Assembly (NCBI GenBank): GCA_030220185.1
Contig: JASPKZ010004952.1
Location: 186,001-250,000 of the forward strand
Reading direction: 5' to 3'
DNA: 64,000 nt
Source of the DNA: Diploptera punctata
Taxonomy: Eukaryota > Arthropoda > Insecta > Blattodea > Blaberidae
In this document: positions 1 through 9,867 of the stretch, one piece after another
How positions within the stretch are numbered: the stretch's first letter is position 1
How the letters are laid out: the number at the start of each line of letters is the position of its first letter
Made by a program: the position numbers and the translations under genes
The notes under the pieces: model-generated
Database searches by the model: none
What the model was told of the DNA's origin: nothing
What the model saw: only the letters and a program-made list of their open reading frames with translations

Positions 1-500
1 TTATTCAATCAAAATTATTGTAAGAATGACAAGTTGAAACAATAAAACACCAATCGTGGCGAGGACGGCATTTAAAACGGACATAGTGGCGCGTGAAGTA
101 CGATAGCGGTGGCTTTTAACAGCAAACTTTAAGCTTAGTGACAATAAGGTTTGTTTTACTTTGATATTAATTAATTGCTCTTTGTAAAAATCGCCTTGCA
201 CGTGACTGCAGTAAAAAAATGTTGCTGATGCATTAATAAAGGTTACTAATCTTTTTAATATACCAACTGGATCCACGAATAAAGAAATTTTTAGCCGCAA
301 ATGCGGGAACTGCATCATAATTTTTTAACTCATGTAATACAACTCTCTTATAACCTATAACCAACCTCGGAATTTTCCAAACATTTTGCAAAAAGCCCCA
401 TCACAATCAGATGAACTGTATGGCAGTGCATAAAATACAAACAAACATGCATTTTTAAATCATATGGCCATCGCAATATCATCGTTCATATTCATCTTAG
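1..500. other. unassigned left-edge sequence
   Basis: I recognise no repeat or host exon here. A minus-strand 105-codon frame ends just inside the left edge and finishes with a hydrophobic stretch (VLLFQLVILTIILIE), but no splice signal or homology supports it. It could hold the 3' end of the LRRC34-like gene; that is not shown. Confidence 0.3.
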
Positions 501-504
501 ATTA

Positions 505-690
505 AGCTTAGGATTAGGGACTCTCTTGGTGCACCACTATCATCATCACCCATCATATCATCGGGGCAACGTAACCCCGCCTTCCAGGTGCCCCAACCTC
601 AGAAGTGGGTACAAATACACCATGACAGGAGAGAAACCAGGAATGTCGAAAAGACAACCAGTGGCATTTGCAAAAAAAAAAAAAAATATA
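505..690 (+). mobile_element. SINE-A, 5'-truncated
   Basis: This matches the body of the SINE-A family (full copies at 7097-7408 and 63210-63535). It has the landmarks CATCATATCATCGGGGCAA, CCTTCCAGGTGCCCCAACC and AGAAGTGGGT, and ends at the GACAACC..GGTGGCATTTGC motif with an A-rich tail. The tRNA-like head is missing. Confidence 0.75.
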
Positions 691-924
691 TATTAGATTA
701 TAAATTATCTTATGAAGTTACTTCCCATTGTATTATTTTCAGTGAAAATAATAGCTTTATATATATAAAAATCCCATCATGTTTTCTTGATTTAGAAGCA
801 AGCCTAATTAATTGTGAATTGATGGGGCAAGAGAGAGTTAAAGAGAAAATTTTTGTTTAATTTAATGTAGTAAATTTGGGAATTTTTACATTATGAGGTT
901 TCCTTATTAAGAAAAATTTGTGCT

Positions 925-1015
925 TGGCAGGGAAGGATATATCAAGTGGTAGATAATCAGCACATTAAGCAGTAGGTCTAGAGTTTGAGTCCCAGTTCAG
1001 GCAGAAATTTTTCTC
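925..1015 (+). mobile_element. SINE-B, tRNA-like head
   Basis: The segment has an A-box-like stretch (GTGGTAGATAATCAGC) and a B-box-like GAGTTTGAGTCCC, followed by TTCAGGCAGAAATTTTTCTCT. The same arrangement recurs at least ten times in the window in both orientations, which marks it as a SINE rather than a tRNA gene. Confidence 0.6.
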
Positions 1016-1039
1016 TGTATCATCATTGTGTTTGTCCAG

Positions 1040-1255
1040 TGAATGGAAGAGGATCAGTTACCAAAATCTGTTTTGGAATGGAAACCTGAGGGAAGACAAG
1101 GCAGAGGAAGACCTAAAACCTCCTGAAGTCAGGGAATATATTTATACATGAAGGAGAAACATCTACAACCAGGAGATTGGATGGATCGACAAAATTGGCT
1201 ATTGGGAATCCGACAATGTCAAAGACATTAACCAACCGATGAGCTATCTATCATC
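1040..1255 (+). mobile_element. LINE 3'-end fragment
   Basis: Plus-strand translation shows WKPEGRQGRGRPKTS, the C-terminal GRPRxxW-type motif of RTE-clade LINE ORFs, with a following charged stretch and stops. It is 5'-truncated and decayed. The flanking base-pair limits are approximate. Confidence 0.5.
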
Positions 1256-1260
1256 ATTGT

Positions 1261-2754
1261 GTTTACCTTAATATCTGGACCAGGATGCTGTACATCTGCC
1301 ATGGCTAAGTTCTGACTTGAGTAAATACCTACAACAAAATAAGAGTTTATGGAGTTCAAACACTTCTAATTAGCGGGTCAAGATTTGATATCCGGTGGGA
1401 TTGAAAATTTTAATTGTAAAATTAATGTAATTAATTTAAATGAAAAGTTTTCAATCACAGGGCCAAAGAGATAGTGTACAATTTGTAATTGCTAGATTGT
1501 GCATCAGATTCCTGCATTAATTTATAAATTGCTTCAGAATAAATACACTGAGAAGGCATGTGGTACTGACGATAGTGAGTTGTCCATCATATGGAGACAT
1601 TAAGCTTGGTGGGCCCATTAGTGCTTTTCAACAAGAGTAGACTATGTGCCACAGCATTGGATTTTACCTTCTCCCTTCTCTTCTTCATCATCATCCCTCA
1701 TACAACACTCTTTATACTATACACTCATCCTACACTCCTCTCTGTACACAATACAGAATACATCAACTATGTAAAGTGGTCTGCCAAAGTGGTGCATAAA
1801 TTGAAAATAGACAACATTAACACCATGTATGCACCCAGAGAGTAACCAAAAACACAAAAAGTGCAGTGGGTGGCATTAGAACATATGTACACACACACAC
1901 CACGGCCATTTAGCCTGAAAGACATGAATCAAGACACCTGCCGTGAAAGTCTACAATTTTACACACAGATTTGCTAAAAATTGTGGCACTGCATTCCCCA
2001 TTCCAAGTTCTGACTTTTGTCTGTTAAATTTACTATGGTATGTGAAAAACATATGATCAATAAATAATTTTTTGCACGATAATACGTTCTATCATACTTA
2101 CAGGAATGGTGACCAAGATTGAAAGTTCAAGTTCATAAATTTCAGGGTTGCCAACCTATAAATAACTAAATAACTATACTGTAACATTACAAATTACCTA
2201 CCTAGGATGGTAAGTAAAACTGCTGCCCTTTAAGTATACTATGTACAATGTATATACAATAATATAATTATCCAAAAGTTATTAGTGTCAATATACATTA
2301 TACAAAACAAATCACTGTATTTTAAATGAACTGAACTTTATTTGATACAATAAAAAAACAATAAATTCATACTAGCACCATTTTATGCCTGATTGGTGTC
2401 AATGTCTGCTATAGTCTCAACTAAATTATTTTTGGTATTTACTGTATAAACATTGGCCAGACTGCTAACATCACTCAGTTGTTTATAATTGACGCAAATA
2501 TTTACAACAAAGATGTTATTATTTTACTATTATTTATTACTTTGAAAACACCATTGTGTAAAAAATAATGTACAACACATGTTTGTAGTGTTTCACAGAA
2601 TCTCAAAAATTAAAAACCTTGCTATTGCTCAGTTTTTAATCATTTCCTCACTTCTGTAAAAACCACTTCCCAACCTCATATTGTAATATACTATTGTTAA
2701 TTTTTTAAATATTTTTCTTTACATTCTTGGTTTACTTTATTTTTAATTAGTCAA
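1261..2754. other. intergenic-type AT-rich DNA, no gene seen
   Basis: About 1.5 kb without a recognisable element apart from a short (AC)n run near 1889-1901. Open frames are short and lack motif support. A 50-bp piece resembling SINE-A (CTGCCTTCCTGGCACCCAAA) follows at about 2760-2805. Confidence 0.4.
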
Positions 2755-3222
2755 TTTAACATAACTCTGCCTTCCTGGCACCCAAACCTCAAAAGCAACG
2801 TTATCAAAATCATGTCCTTACTCTAGTTTCCAATTCCTATCACACTGCCTCAATAACATTAGATGTATATATTGAGTTGGCCATGGTTCTGCTTCTTGCT
2901 CCTCAAAACAGTCTTTAACACAACCAGCAGTGCAACCACTTCAAATATTGCATCAACTGAGGGGACAACATTTGTACCATTGAGTGCACATGGTATCTTA
3001 GACCTTACAAGACAGCTATCATATCAGTACATACCTGAAAATATGATGGTATCGTCCATTTTCTATATAAGACTTGTGCACCAAAATTTAGCTGCTGGGA
3101 ATAACTGCTAGGTCCTGACTTAAAAGCCTAGAATGTGTGTCATTCCATTTGGAAAGTGGCAGTTGGACATCTCTTATTGTTTAAATAAAAATAAAACATA
3201 GTTTTATTTGATTTTCATATTT

Positions 3223-3288
3223 ATTATATAATTCAGTGACAGCTGTTTCGATACACTGTACCTTCTTCAGACATGTTAACAAATTATG
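3223..3288 (-). ncRNA. hammerhead ribozyme, PLE-a minus arm
   Basis: On the minus strand: CTGAAGA (3270-3264), stem II GGTAC-AGT-GTATC, GAAA (3249-3246), palindromic stem III ACAGCTGT (3246-3239), cleavage-site C at 3238. Stem I has an inner GT/AC pair and an outer ATAATT/AATTAT helix with an internal loop. All conserved core positions (CUGANGA, GAA, H17) are present. Short palindromic stem III suggests action as a dimer. Confidence 0.72.
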
Positions 3289-3856
3289 AATTGTGTTCCA
3301 ACTGATCTAAGCAACAATACAACAATATTTATTTACATTTTTAAATTTAACAAAGGGGATTCATTCAAATCAAGTTGAGAATTTAACAGTTTGTTACTAC
3401 TTTTCAATTTATTAATTTCTACAGCCTCCAAAAGATCTAACTTCTTACCCTTACACAAACATGTAAAATTTCAAAATTTGGATCGAAACAATGATTAAAT
3501 TGGAATAGGTGGTTTGCATATTTTGAATATTCTAAAGTTCTGTTACATGCTCTCGGATAAAGGAACACATGAGAGCATATAATAGAAATTTAGAATATTC
3601 AAAATATGCTAACCATCTATTCCAATTTAATCATTGTTTCAATCCAAATTCTGAAATTTTACATGTTTGCAAAAAGGTAAGAAGTTAGATCTTTTGGAGG
3701 CTATAGAAATTAATAAATTGAAAAGTAGTAACAAACTGTTAAATTCTCAACTTGATTTGAATGAATCCCCTTGGTTAAATTTAAATAAATATTGTTGTAT
3801 TGTTGCTTAGATCAGTTTGAACACAATTCATAATTTGTTAACATGTCTGAAGAAGG

Positions 3857-3918
3857 ATGCTTATGTCCGCGCGGCCATGAACCTACGGGTTCGATAGTGC
3901 CAGTGAGTAAGTAAGTAA
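3857..3918 (+). mobile_element. LINE-F 3' end inserted in hammerhead
   Basis: A 62-bp, heavily 5'-truncated LINE-F: it contains CGGCCATGAACCTACGGGTT, the last part of the family's 3' end, and ends in (AAGT)n. A 12-bp target-site duplication GTCTGAAGAAGG flanks it (3845-3856 and 3919-3930). The duplicated target is the ribozyme core itself. Confidence 0.85.
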
Positions 3919-3972
3919 GTCTGAAGAAGGTACAGTGTATCGAAACAGCTGTCACTGAATTATATAATAAAT
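3919..3972 (+). ncRNA. hammerhead core, PLE-a plus arm, split by LINE
   Basis: Because the target duplication copied CTGAAGA, a full core remains at the right of the insert: CTGAAGA 3921-3927, GAAA 3942-3945, stem III ACAGCTGT, H17 C at 3953. The natural 5' strand of stem I is now separated from it by the inserted (AAGT)n tail, so folding of stem I is probably lost. Confidence 0.5.
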
Positions 3973-4084
3973 ATGAAAATCAAATAAAACTATGTTTTAT
4001 TTTTATTTAATTAATGAATATGGATTTTCATCAAGTAAACACCAACTCAATTGATCATCTCTTATTGTTCTTAAAAAAATTGTA

Positions 4085-4560
4085 TCATTTCACCTCGTAT
4101 CCTTGTTCTTCTTATTAGACCGATTTCAGGACCTGATTAGGTTCCATCTTTAACATTTTCAAGACTGATGTTATGTCATCTTGAAGAGCCGCCTCCTGTT
4201 CCCTTTGTTGGTAGACAGAAGAACCTCTAAATTAAATCACTTTCTCCAGAATTTCAAAATTCATTAATTTCTCCTTTTCATTTCTTCCAATGTAGATCTT
4301 TTCCTCAAACTGGAAGGTCTTTAATTTTTCTGTTTGTTTAATTAATTTAGCCTTTCTTTTGATTTGATGTTTTTCTGACCATGCATGGGCGGCTACTGCA
4401 GATTTTTCTATTTCCCCATTCTTGGCATTTGTGAGCTGTTCTTTCCACTCTAGTTTTCAAATTTCTCTTTGTTTTCTCTATGTAGACTTTCTCCCATTCC
4501 CTGCATTTAATCTGATAAATTCCTATTTTTTTTTTTTCTATTTTCACATTTTTGTTGGAT
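4085..4560 (-). mobile_element. PLE fragment, GIY-YIG relic
   Basis: The minus strand encodes a decayed GIY-YIG endonuclease: GIYQIKC, then KVYIEKTKRNLKTR, where the YIG glycine is changed to E. Downstream is a dead hammerhead: stem II GGAACCT/AGGTCC and GAAA are kept but CUGANGA is degraded. It is of the same subfamily as the plus-strand copy at 8100-8360. Confidence 0.65.
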
Positions 4561-4664
4561 GCAATTAATCAAATGATGCTAAAGCTGTTTTTCGGTTCCA
4601 ACCATATGTTGAAATTAAAAAAAAAATGAAACATATGGTGCTTTTTATATTTAAATTAATATAC

Positions 4665-5065
4665 TAAAGAACATTTTAGAAATATTAAAAATTGTGAAAT
4701 TGAAAAATCAGCAATTGCTGCACATAGTTTACTAGAACATCATAAAATTGAAAAAGAAGCGAAACTTTTGAAATAATTGGATAAACCGTTGGAATTGACA
4801 ATTTGGGGAATGATATTCATTCAGAAGAATAAATATCGATCTATGAATTTCGATATTCCGGTGGATAAAAATTTAATTACAAAGTTTATAATCCCAATGA
4901 AAGATGGCATCACAAGAGGTGATGTCACTAAAGAAATCAACAATCACGGAATTTCATCAGTGGACACCATGACTGAAGAAGGACATGATATTGTCTGAAA
5001 CCGTCGGTATCAAAGAAGTTTGAAAATATATGAGGTGAGTCGATTAAAATATGTTCTCCACTCAC
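4665..5065 (+). mobile_element. PLE-b 3' end, 5'-truncated
   Basis: This starts within the GIY-YIG ORF (EHFRNIKN-type text, with one in-frame stop) and has an open 73-codon tail, LELTIWGMIFIQKNKYRSMN through MTEEGHDIV. The stop codon falls inside the hammerhead. It continues to ATATGAGGTGAGT and about 30 bp of 3' sequence shared with the dimer at 60100-62183. Confidence 0.75.
4966..5022 (+). ncRNA. hammerhead ribozyme, PLE-b
   Basis: Core CTGAAGA 4973-4979. Stem II AGACA/TGTCT with one bulged G. GAAA 4997-5000. Stem III ACC-GTC-GGT with a three-base loop (5000-5008). H17 is A at 5009, so cleavage is predicted after 5009. Inner stem I pairs TGA with TCA. Unlike most copies here, stem III is a real hairpin rather than a palindrome. 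Confidence 0.72.
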
Positions 5066-5069
5066 CATT

Positions 5070-5570
5070 AATATGGTGCTATAATGGATGATATGTGAAT
5101 TTCTTGAATTTTATGTTTTTTCTTTTTTTTTTTAGAAGTGTACTTCCATTAATACATTTATTGTCTTTTGAATTTTTTTTATTTTGTTATATATCATGCT
5201 TTCATCAAATCCATTATTTATTGCCTCGTTTATTGTGTATTATTTTTCAGATACAATTTTTCTTAAATAAATAATACCTCAAAGTGTTAATTCATAAAAA
5301 GTCAATGTCTTATTAACTCCACTTCCCTACTCACTCACTTACCTGCACATGCAGTGCAGAAAGCCGGGCATCAGGGTTACACAGTTCCTTCACCTACATC
5401 CCGTATAATTATCCCTACAGGTTCTAACAGATTCTGGACTCATATTTTGATACTTCTATTTTATTCTATGCCACAGCTAACTTTTGGTGGACGGGTTTTA
5501 TATAGAAAATCAAAGTTTTAGGTATGTACAAATGTGAATATAATGTTAACTTCCTTGTTAGTAGTCTATT
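5070..5570. other. no gene seen
   Basis: AT-rich sequence with poly-T runs and no recognised coding frame or repeat family. Nothing here matches another part of the window convincingly. Confidence 0.4.
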
Positions 5571-5577
5571 TACCATC

Positions 5578-6110
5578 ACAGCGCAGTAGACCAGTGGTTA
5601 TGCTCCTTGCCTCTGGTTCCAAGGGTTGCGGGTTCAAACCCAGCCACAGTTGATGGAATTTTTTTTAGGACAGAAAAATTCAAGGAGCAAGTCCTGAATC
5701 TGAAGATTTACAGGCTCATAAAAGATCCTTAACTCTTTAAGTGCCATCAGCTGATTAGATCGGCTCTGATGCTTCTGTCCATTACCTGCCAGACAATATG
5801 CTTAAACTACTTGCAAAGCCGATCATTGGCAGATGCAATTTAAATCTCTAACACAAGAGATTATACCAGTGGCATGCAGAGGGTTAAGTCTGAATCAAGA
5901 AGCCTCTAAGCACAATTTACTGACATCAATGTCCTATAATACCTTAGTTCCTGTTAGATATCTCATTGGGCTGGTGTGTTGACTATATGCCATCCATGAC
6001 ATCTCTGAGCAAATAAGGTAACAAAAAAATTAACTTGGTCAAGTAACTCTTTATAAAGGAGAGGCTATGGCTCACAATGGGCTATGCCATTATACATTAC
6101 AGATAGTGAC
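5578..6110 (+). mobile_element. SINE-E, interrupted by MITE
   Basis: The tRNA-like head has an A box (TAGACCAGTGGTTATGC) and a B box (GGGTTCAAACCC). The body contains CTGAAGATTTACAGGCTCATAAAAG. The 3' part (5940-6110) carries AAATTAACTTGGTCAAGTAACT and AAAGGAGAGGCTATGGC, text shared with the end of SINE-D. Other copies: 39325-39620 and 63765-64000. A 151-bp TTAA element sits inside. Confidence 0.72.
5733..5883. mobile_element. piggyBac-type MITE, 151 bp
   Basis: Flanked by TTAA at 5729-5732 and 5884-5887. Imperfect inverted ends: CTCTTTAAGTGCCA on the left and, on the reverse strand of the right end, CCCTCTGCATGCCA. A second, split copy lies at 22435-23150. Excising it with one TTAA restores SINE-E. 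Confidence 0.72.
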
Positions 6111-6301
6111 AATAGGGCATACAGAATACCAGGATGTTGCTGCCCAAAATATTATTGACCCTCCACCATGTTTAAATGTAAACACAAAAGTGATATGAAT
6201 TTTAAGCTTCTTTGAAGTGTACAGACATTAAATTTCTATTATTTGCAGGCTGCTGGTGATAAAATCGTAGTTCTCATTTTTTTGTGTTATGATATACATA
6301 C

Positions 6302-6491
6302 CCCAGGTGTCTCTAGAAGAGTTTGGTTGTAGAATGTTCTTTGAGCTGAAATGTCTCAGAAGATTCTCATCGTCCAATCTCATTGGAACCATGAGTGGAG
6401 GTGGCTTTAACATGCGGTCTATGACCTTCTTCATTTCTGCAGAATCTGTCATTTTCTTTTTTTCATATTCCTGAAGAGAGTCAGTAACCAA
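6302..6491 (-). CDS. LRRC34: LRRC34-like exon H, C-terminal extension
   Basis: The acceptor is ATTTCAG at 6492-6493 and the frame opens in phase 0. It encodes LVTDSLQEYEKKKMTDSAEM, KKVIDRMLKPPPLMVPMRL and DDENLLRHFSSKNIL, a charged, probably partly helical tail. A good donor (G|GTATGT) at 6301-6296 suggests splicing to another exon in phase 1. If it is not used, the frame reads through to TAA at 6228-6230, adding 24 residues; I see no AATAAA close downstream of that stop. This tail is longer than the vertebrate protein as I recall it. Confidence 0.65.
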
Positions 6492-6548
6492 CTGAAATAC
6501 AAAATTTCAACCAACTATAATCAGAAATATTAAGGAAAAATACACCAC

Positions 6549-6597
6549 ACCAACAACAGCATCAATAACAATAACAGTAGTAATAATAATAGTAATA

Positions 6598-6658
<61 letters not shown>
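6549..6658. repeat. (TAA)n microsatellite
   Basis: About 110 bp of TAA units, interrupted at the left and pure at the right. Minus-strand translation gives a spurious poly-leucine frame. It lies next to the 3' end of a minus-strand LINE-F copy. Confidence 0.95.
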
Positions 6659-6659
<1 letters not shown>

Positions 6660-6905
6660 TCACTAGCACTATGAACCCATAGGTTCATGGCCATGCAGAC
6701 ATAGCTATCCATACAGCCTTATCCTGAGTTAATGTTTTCCAATAATCCTCTGTATAATCTACTTCCCTCAAATCATGGTTAATGTTATTCTCCCACCTCA
6801 TTCTTGGTCTACCTACTGGGTGCTTTCACTCTGGTTTTCCTACAAAGAGTTTCCACATCCCTCTTTCACTCTCCATTTGTACCACATGTTCTGCAGCCCA
6901 TAACT
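6659..6905 (-). mobile_element. LINE-F 3' fragment
   Basis: The minus strand encodes the decayed C-terminus of the LINE-F ORF (compare 43732-43941). It retains the AACCCATAGGTTCATGGCCA end sequence. It is 5'-truncated at about 6905. The next 130 bp hold nothing recognised. Confidence 0.75.
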
Positions 6906-7050
6906 GGTGTTATGGGAAACATCACCTAAAAGAACTTGTCACTGAAGATGCCCTCTGTAACTGTGAGAGAAAAACGCCAGTTATGGACCATGGCCTTATA
7001 ACCTGAAATCTTCTAATATCATTATTTCCAGCCGTGAAAGCCTCATTCTA

Positions 7051-7051
7051 C

Positions 7052-7096
<45 letters not shown>

Positions 7097-7408
7097 CGGA
7101 GTTTTGTGGCAAGAGCTTCCGACTACAATTGTGACCTCCCAGGTTCGATTCCCGGTCAGACCATAGGAATTTTTCATTAAAGGGAATTATTTCTGTGGTT
7201 GCCCATAATCTGGAATTTAAGTTAAGACTATCCTGGCGCTTCATTATCATTTATTACCCATCATATCATTATGATAATGCAACTTGGCCTTCCAGGTGTC
7301 CCAACCTAAGAAGTGGATTACAATTCCTCTAAAGCCACAGGAGAAACCCAGAAATGTCATAAAAGACAACCTGGTGGCATTAGACAAAATAATAATAATA
7401 ATAATAAT
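7051..7408 (+). mobile_element. SINE-A, full length, between (TAA)n runs
   Basis: A (TAA)n run (7051-7095) precedes the SINE head, which has A box GTGGCAAGAGCTTCCGAC and B box GGTTCGATTCCCGG. The body carries GACCATAGGAATTTTTCATT, ATCATATCATTATGATAATG, CTTCCAGGTGTCCCAACC, and ends GACAACCTGGTGGCATTAGA plus (ATA)n. Length of about 310 bp agrees with the TSD-bounded copy at 63210-63535. Confidence 0.8.
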
Positions 7409-7545
7409 CAGAGTTTTGTGGTAAGAGCTTCTAACTACAATTATGAGCTCCCAGGTTCGATGTCTGGTCAGACCATAGGAATTTTTCATTAAAGAAATTA
7501 TTCCTATGGTTGCCGATAGTCTGGAATCTAGTTTAAATTTAGGTT
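7409..7545 (+). mobile_element. SINE-A head, 3'-truncated
   Basis: A second SINE-A begins directly after the tail of the first (AGAGTTTTGTGGTAAGAGCT, B box GGTTCGATGTC). It breaks off after GGAATCTAGTTTAAATTTAG, where PLE-like sequence starts. The last 50 bp belong to the long inverted repeat shared with 13391-13700. Confidence 0.7.
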
Positions 7546-7800
7546 TGATACTTCTTGTATTGAACTGTTATAGGAAATATCACTATGAGGTTTAATTTAA
7601 AATTTAAAATAAGATTTCTTTCACCTCATCCTGTCAACTACTTAGACTGGCTTCATAACCTTACAAGTTACATATTCAGTAACTACACAACCAATGTTCT
7701 GTGCTTCTTACTCCATCTGTTGGTGGACCGGTGAAACTCCCAATCAAATCAACTTCTCCATGAATTTCAAAATTTGTTAATTTTTCTTCCTTAGTTTTTT
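7493..7800 (+). repeat. 305-bp inverted repeat, left copy
   Basis: By eye this sequence is identical to the reverse complement of 13391-13700. It runs from within the SINE-A fragment through a PLE 3' end to the GIY-YIG coding tail. Such identity over about 305 bp, 5.6 kb apart in the same intron, is unlike the 5-20% divergence among the other repeat copies. Confidence 0.85.
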
Positions 7801-7900
7801 GAATGTGGATTTTTCCCAAACAATGAGCTTCATAGGTTATTATGTTTTATTAAACAAAGTAATTCAAAGACAAGATATGAGGTGAGGTGAAAAGAATTGT
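7546..7900 (-). mobile_element. PLE-h 3' fragment
   Basis: Read on the minus strand, it has the post-GIY-YIG sequence (KTKEEKLTNFEIHGEVDLIG, the region matching IQKNKxRxMNFEIP in other copies), then GGATGAGGTGAAAG and CCTCATAGTG-type end motifs. I find no complete hammerhead core. Confidence 0.6.
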
Positions 7901-7924
7901 ATTTTATTTTTATTTATATTGTAC

Positions 7925-8065
7925 TTCATTATCATTGATCATTCATTGTATCATTGGGATAATGTAACTCAGTTTTTCAGATGCCCCAACCTCAGATTAT
8001 AATTCTAATAATGCCAGGAGAGAATACCAGAAATGCCATGAGGCAATCTCATTAATGTGACAATT
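7925..8065 (+). mobile_element. SINE-A 3' half
   Basis: It carries CATCATTGATCATTCATTGT, the ATGCCCCAACCTCAGA block, GCCAGGAGAGAATACCAGAA and a decayed GGCAATCTCATTAATGTGAC end. The head is missing. Confidence 0.65.
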
Positions 8066-8099
8066 TAATTTGTCATCTGTAAGGAACTAAACATAACTA

Positions 8100-8360
8100 G
8101 ATTAGTAAAACAAATAGAATAACCCAAAGAACTCATGGTTTGGGAAAAAACCTGCATTAATAAAATGGAAAGGAGAAATTAATGAACTTAGAAATTCCCG
8201 AGGAAAGTAATTTGATTTTGAGGTTCTTCAGTCTACCAACACAGGGAGGAGGAGGTGACAAAACAATGGTCATGAAAAACTGAGGATGGAACTGTAGAAG
8301 AAAGTTCCAAAACTGGTCTACGAAGAAGAAGAAAAAGAATATGAGGTGAAGTGATCAAAT
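8100..8360 (+). mobile_element. PLE fragment with inactive hammerhead
   Basis: The plus strand shows a decayed GIY-YIG tail followed by CTGAGGA (near 8290), stem II GGAACT/AAGTTCC, but AAAA where GAAA is needed (G12 to A). It ends at ATATGAGGTGAAGTG. Same subfamily as 4085-4560. Confidence 0.6.
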
Positions 8361-8600
8361 TTTGATTAAATAAAAAAAGAGCATAACTAAATTATGCTTG
8401 GTTAAGAATCTCCCACTAGGGAGGACCTATGTCCTTGTGTGGGGTATATGAGGTATATACATACATACATTCATAAGCTCAGATTGATCAATTTCAAATC
8501 AAGATATAGGTTTTGTCTAGTGGGAGATTCTTAACCAAGCATAATTTAGTTATGCTCTTTATTTAAGTAAAATCTGACTACCTCACCTCATATTCTAATC
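8340..8600. repeat. palindromic element with 41-bp arms
   Basis: The arms AGAGCATAACTAAATTATGC... (8389-8430) and its reverse complement (8518-8558) match base for base over about 41 bp. The outer parts carry CTCACCTCATAT and ATATGAGGTGA. The loop region includes (ACAT)n, which looks like the tail of a small retroposed insert. Confidence 0.75.
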
Positions 8601-8745
8601 ATTGTGCTATCTAGGCATCCCTCTTCAAATATAAATTTTTCTCTCTCTTATAAAATCCTGCTTCCTTTACTCTTGAAAAATGATTTGATCACTTGATCAA
8701 GTGAGTGCATAAACATACAAATAAAATCATAATGTATATAAATAC

Positions 8746-8813
8746 CTGATCTAGAGTATCTTCACATTTTTTCTGGCACTCAATACCAGGAAGGGACTTT
8801 ACATCTGTAATCT
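8746..8813 (-). CDS. LRRC34: LRRC34-like exon G, small C-terminal exon
   Basis: This 68-nt exon has a TTATTATTGCAG acceptor and a CAG|GTATTT donor. The two leading bases complete the phase-1 codon of exon F (GAG), and it leaves in phase 0. It encodes ITDVKSLPGIECQKKCEDTL followed by DQ. It is too short for ORF finding and rests on phase fit and splice signals on both sides, with an open frame that joins F and H. Confidence 0.7.
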
Positions 8814-9640
8814 CTGCAATAATAAAATTATTGTCATCAGAATATGGTGATAAAGAATGAGTACATAATTAAATTATACCAGTTTTTGTGATTATAATAA
8901 AACTATCCTATTGAGCTCAAATTTCAAATAAAAAAGTCAGATCAGAGGTTATATTCATTATCCTGGCTTTTTATATACATTTGCTGTTAAAAATATACTT
9001 ATTTTTATCAATGCAGCTATGCTCTATCCATGCTAATTTCCAGTTGTACTGTAAACAAACTTGCATTACGTATTACTTTGCCAACTCCATCTATTGGAGG
9101 AGGCATGATACTGTTATTACCCGCCATATGAGTGAATTGTCAACAATAGAAATATTTTTCTTAGGCTACATCATATTTTATGGGAAATAAGACTTAATAC
9201 AAGATACAATGGTACCAATAATTAGTAACTTCCATTAGTTATTTATTTGTGACAAAAAAAATATATATGGGCCTATTTAATTAGATGTTTATGCTTTTTC
9301 CATGATGTCGATTGATATCCTTTATTTGCAATTTCATTAGTTCTACGAGCATAATATATGCTCAATGATTACTTGGCTGTAATTCTGCTGTTATTTTCAT
9401 CACATCCTCAATGGATAATCTAGGATATTTTTCACTAAACTGTTTGAAAACATTCAAAATAATTTGTTCGTGTCAACTTTTCAAAAAATTGTGTAGAAAA
9501 AGCACTCATTTGAAACAATTGAAATTCTAAATTATTCTGCATTGTGTGTGTGTAAAAATAAAACAATGCTTATTTAATCTATTGAAATTGTAATTATATA
9601 TTTTAAGATTCTCCCATAGAACTTATATACACATGTGCTA
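8814..9640. other. intron DNA, nothing recognised
   Basis: AT-rich. A 69-codon frame at 8981-9190 has no motif or neighbours to support it. No repeat family from elsewhere in the window was matched here. Confidence 0.4.
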
Positions 9641-9855
9641 GGTAATATATATAAAGTTATTTTGAATCTATAATATCTTACCTCAATATTAATGTTGATT
9701 TGTTCTTGAACATGTTTCGATTAGTCTTCTAATCACCATCAGCATCATGGCCAGACTGATGATGATTAGAAGACTAATCGAAACATGTTCAAGAACAAAT
9801 CAACATTAATATTGAGGTAAGATAATACAGACTCAAAATAACTTAATTAAAAGAA
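9640..9855. mobile_element. PLE-c miniature palindrome
   Basis: The arms ATCTTACCTCAATATTAATG... and its complement surround a short centre near 9745. Conserved text continues through GTTCTTGAACATGTTTCGAT. No ORF remains. A LINE of 1170 bp (9868-11037) landed in the sequence just right of it. Confidence 0.78.
9750..9795 (+). ncRNA. hammerhead-type core, PLE-c
   Basis: CTGATGA 9756-9762, stem II GATTAG-AAGA-CTAATC, GAAA 9780-9783, stem III ACATGT, H17 is T at 9789. The left (minus) arm has CTGATGG instead, so its A9 is lost. Stem I pairing is weak here, so activity is uncertain. Confidence 0.5.
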
Positions 9856-9867
9856 CCTCAAAATATT

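Larger units (their letters stand above)
3182..4055. mobile_element. PLE-a inverted dimer with TSD
   Basis: A head-to-head palindrome: the minus arm (3182 to about 3560) and the plus arm (about 3560-4055) are near-copies. It is flanked by a perfect 14-bp target-site duplication, CATCTCTTATTGTT, at 3168-3181 and 4056-4069. Each arm holds the tail end of the GIY-YIG protein region (the intact wording is at 39645-39860) and ends in a hammerhead-type core. No intact ORF remains. The plus arm is broken by a LINE fragment at 3857-3918. Confidence 0.8.

Noticed and set aside
150..230. Terminal exon of the LRRC34-like gene at the left edge
   Set aside because: The acceptor near 215 is plausible, but the resulting peptide is about ten residues and has no other support.
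1..318. 105-codon minus frame with a hydrophobic end
   Set aside because: No homology, splice support or codon bias; kept only as an unassigned edge region.
6530..6712. Poly-leucine ORF
   Set aside because: It is the translation of a (TAA)n microsatellite.
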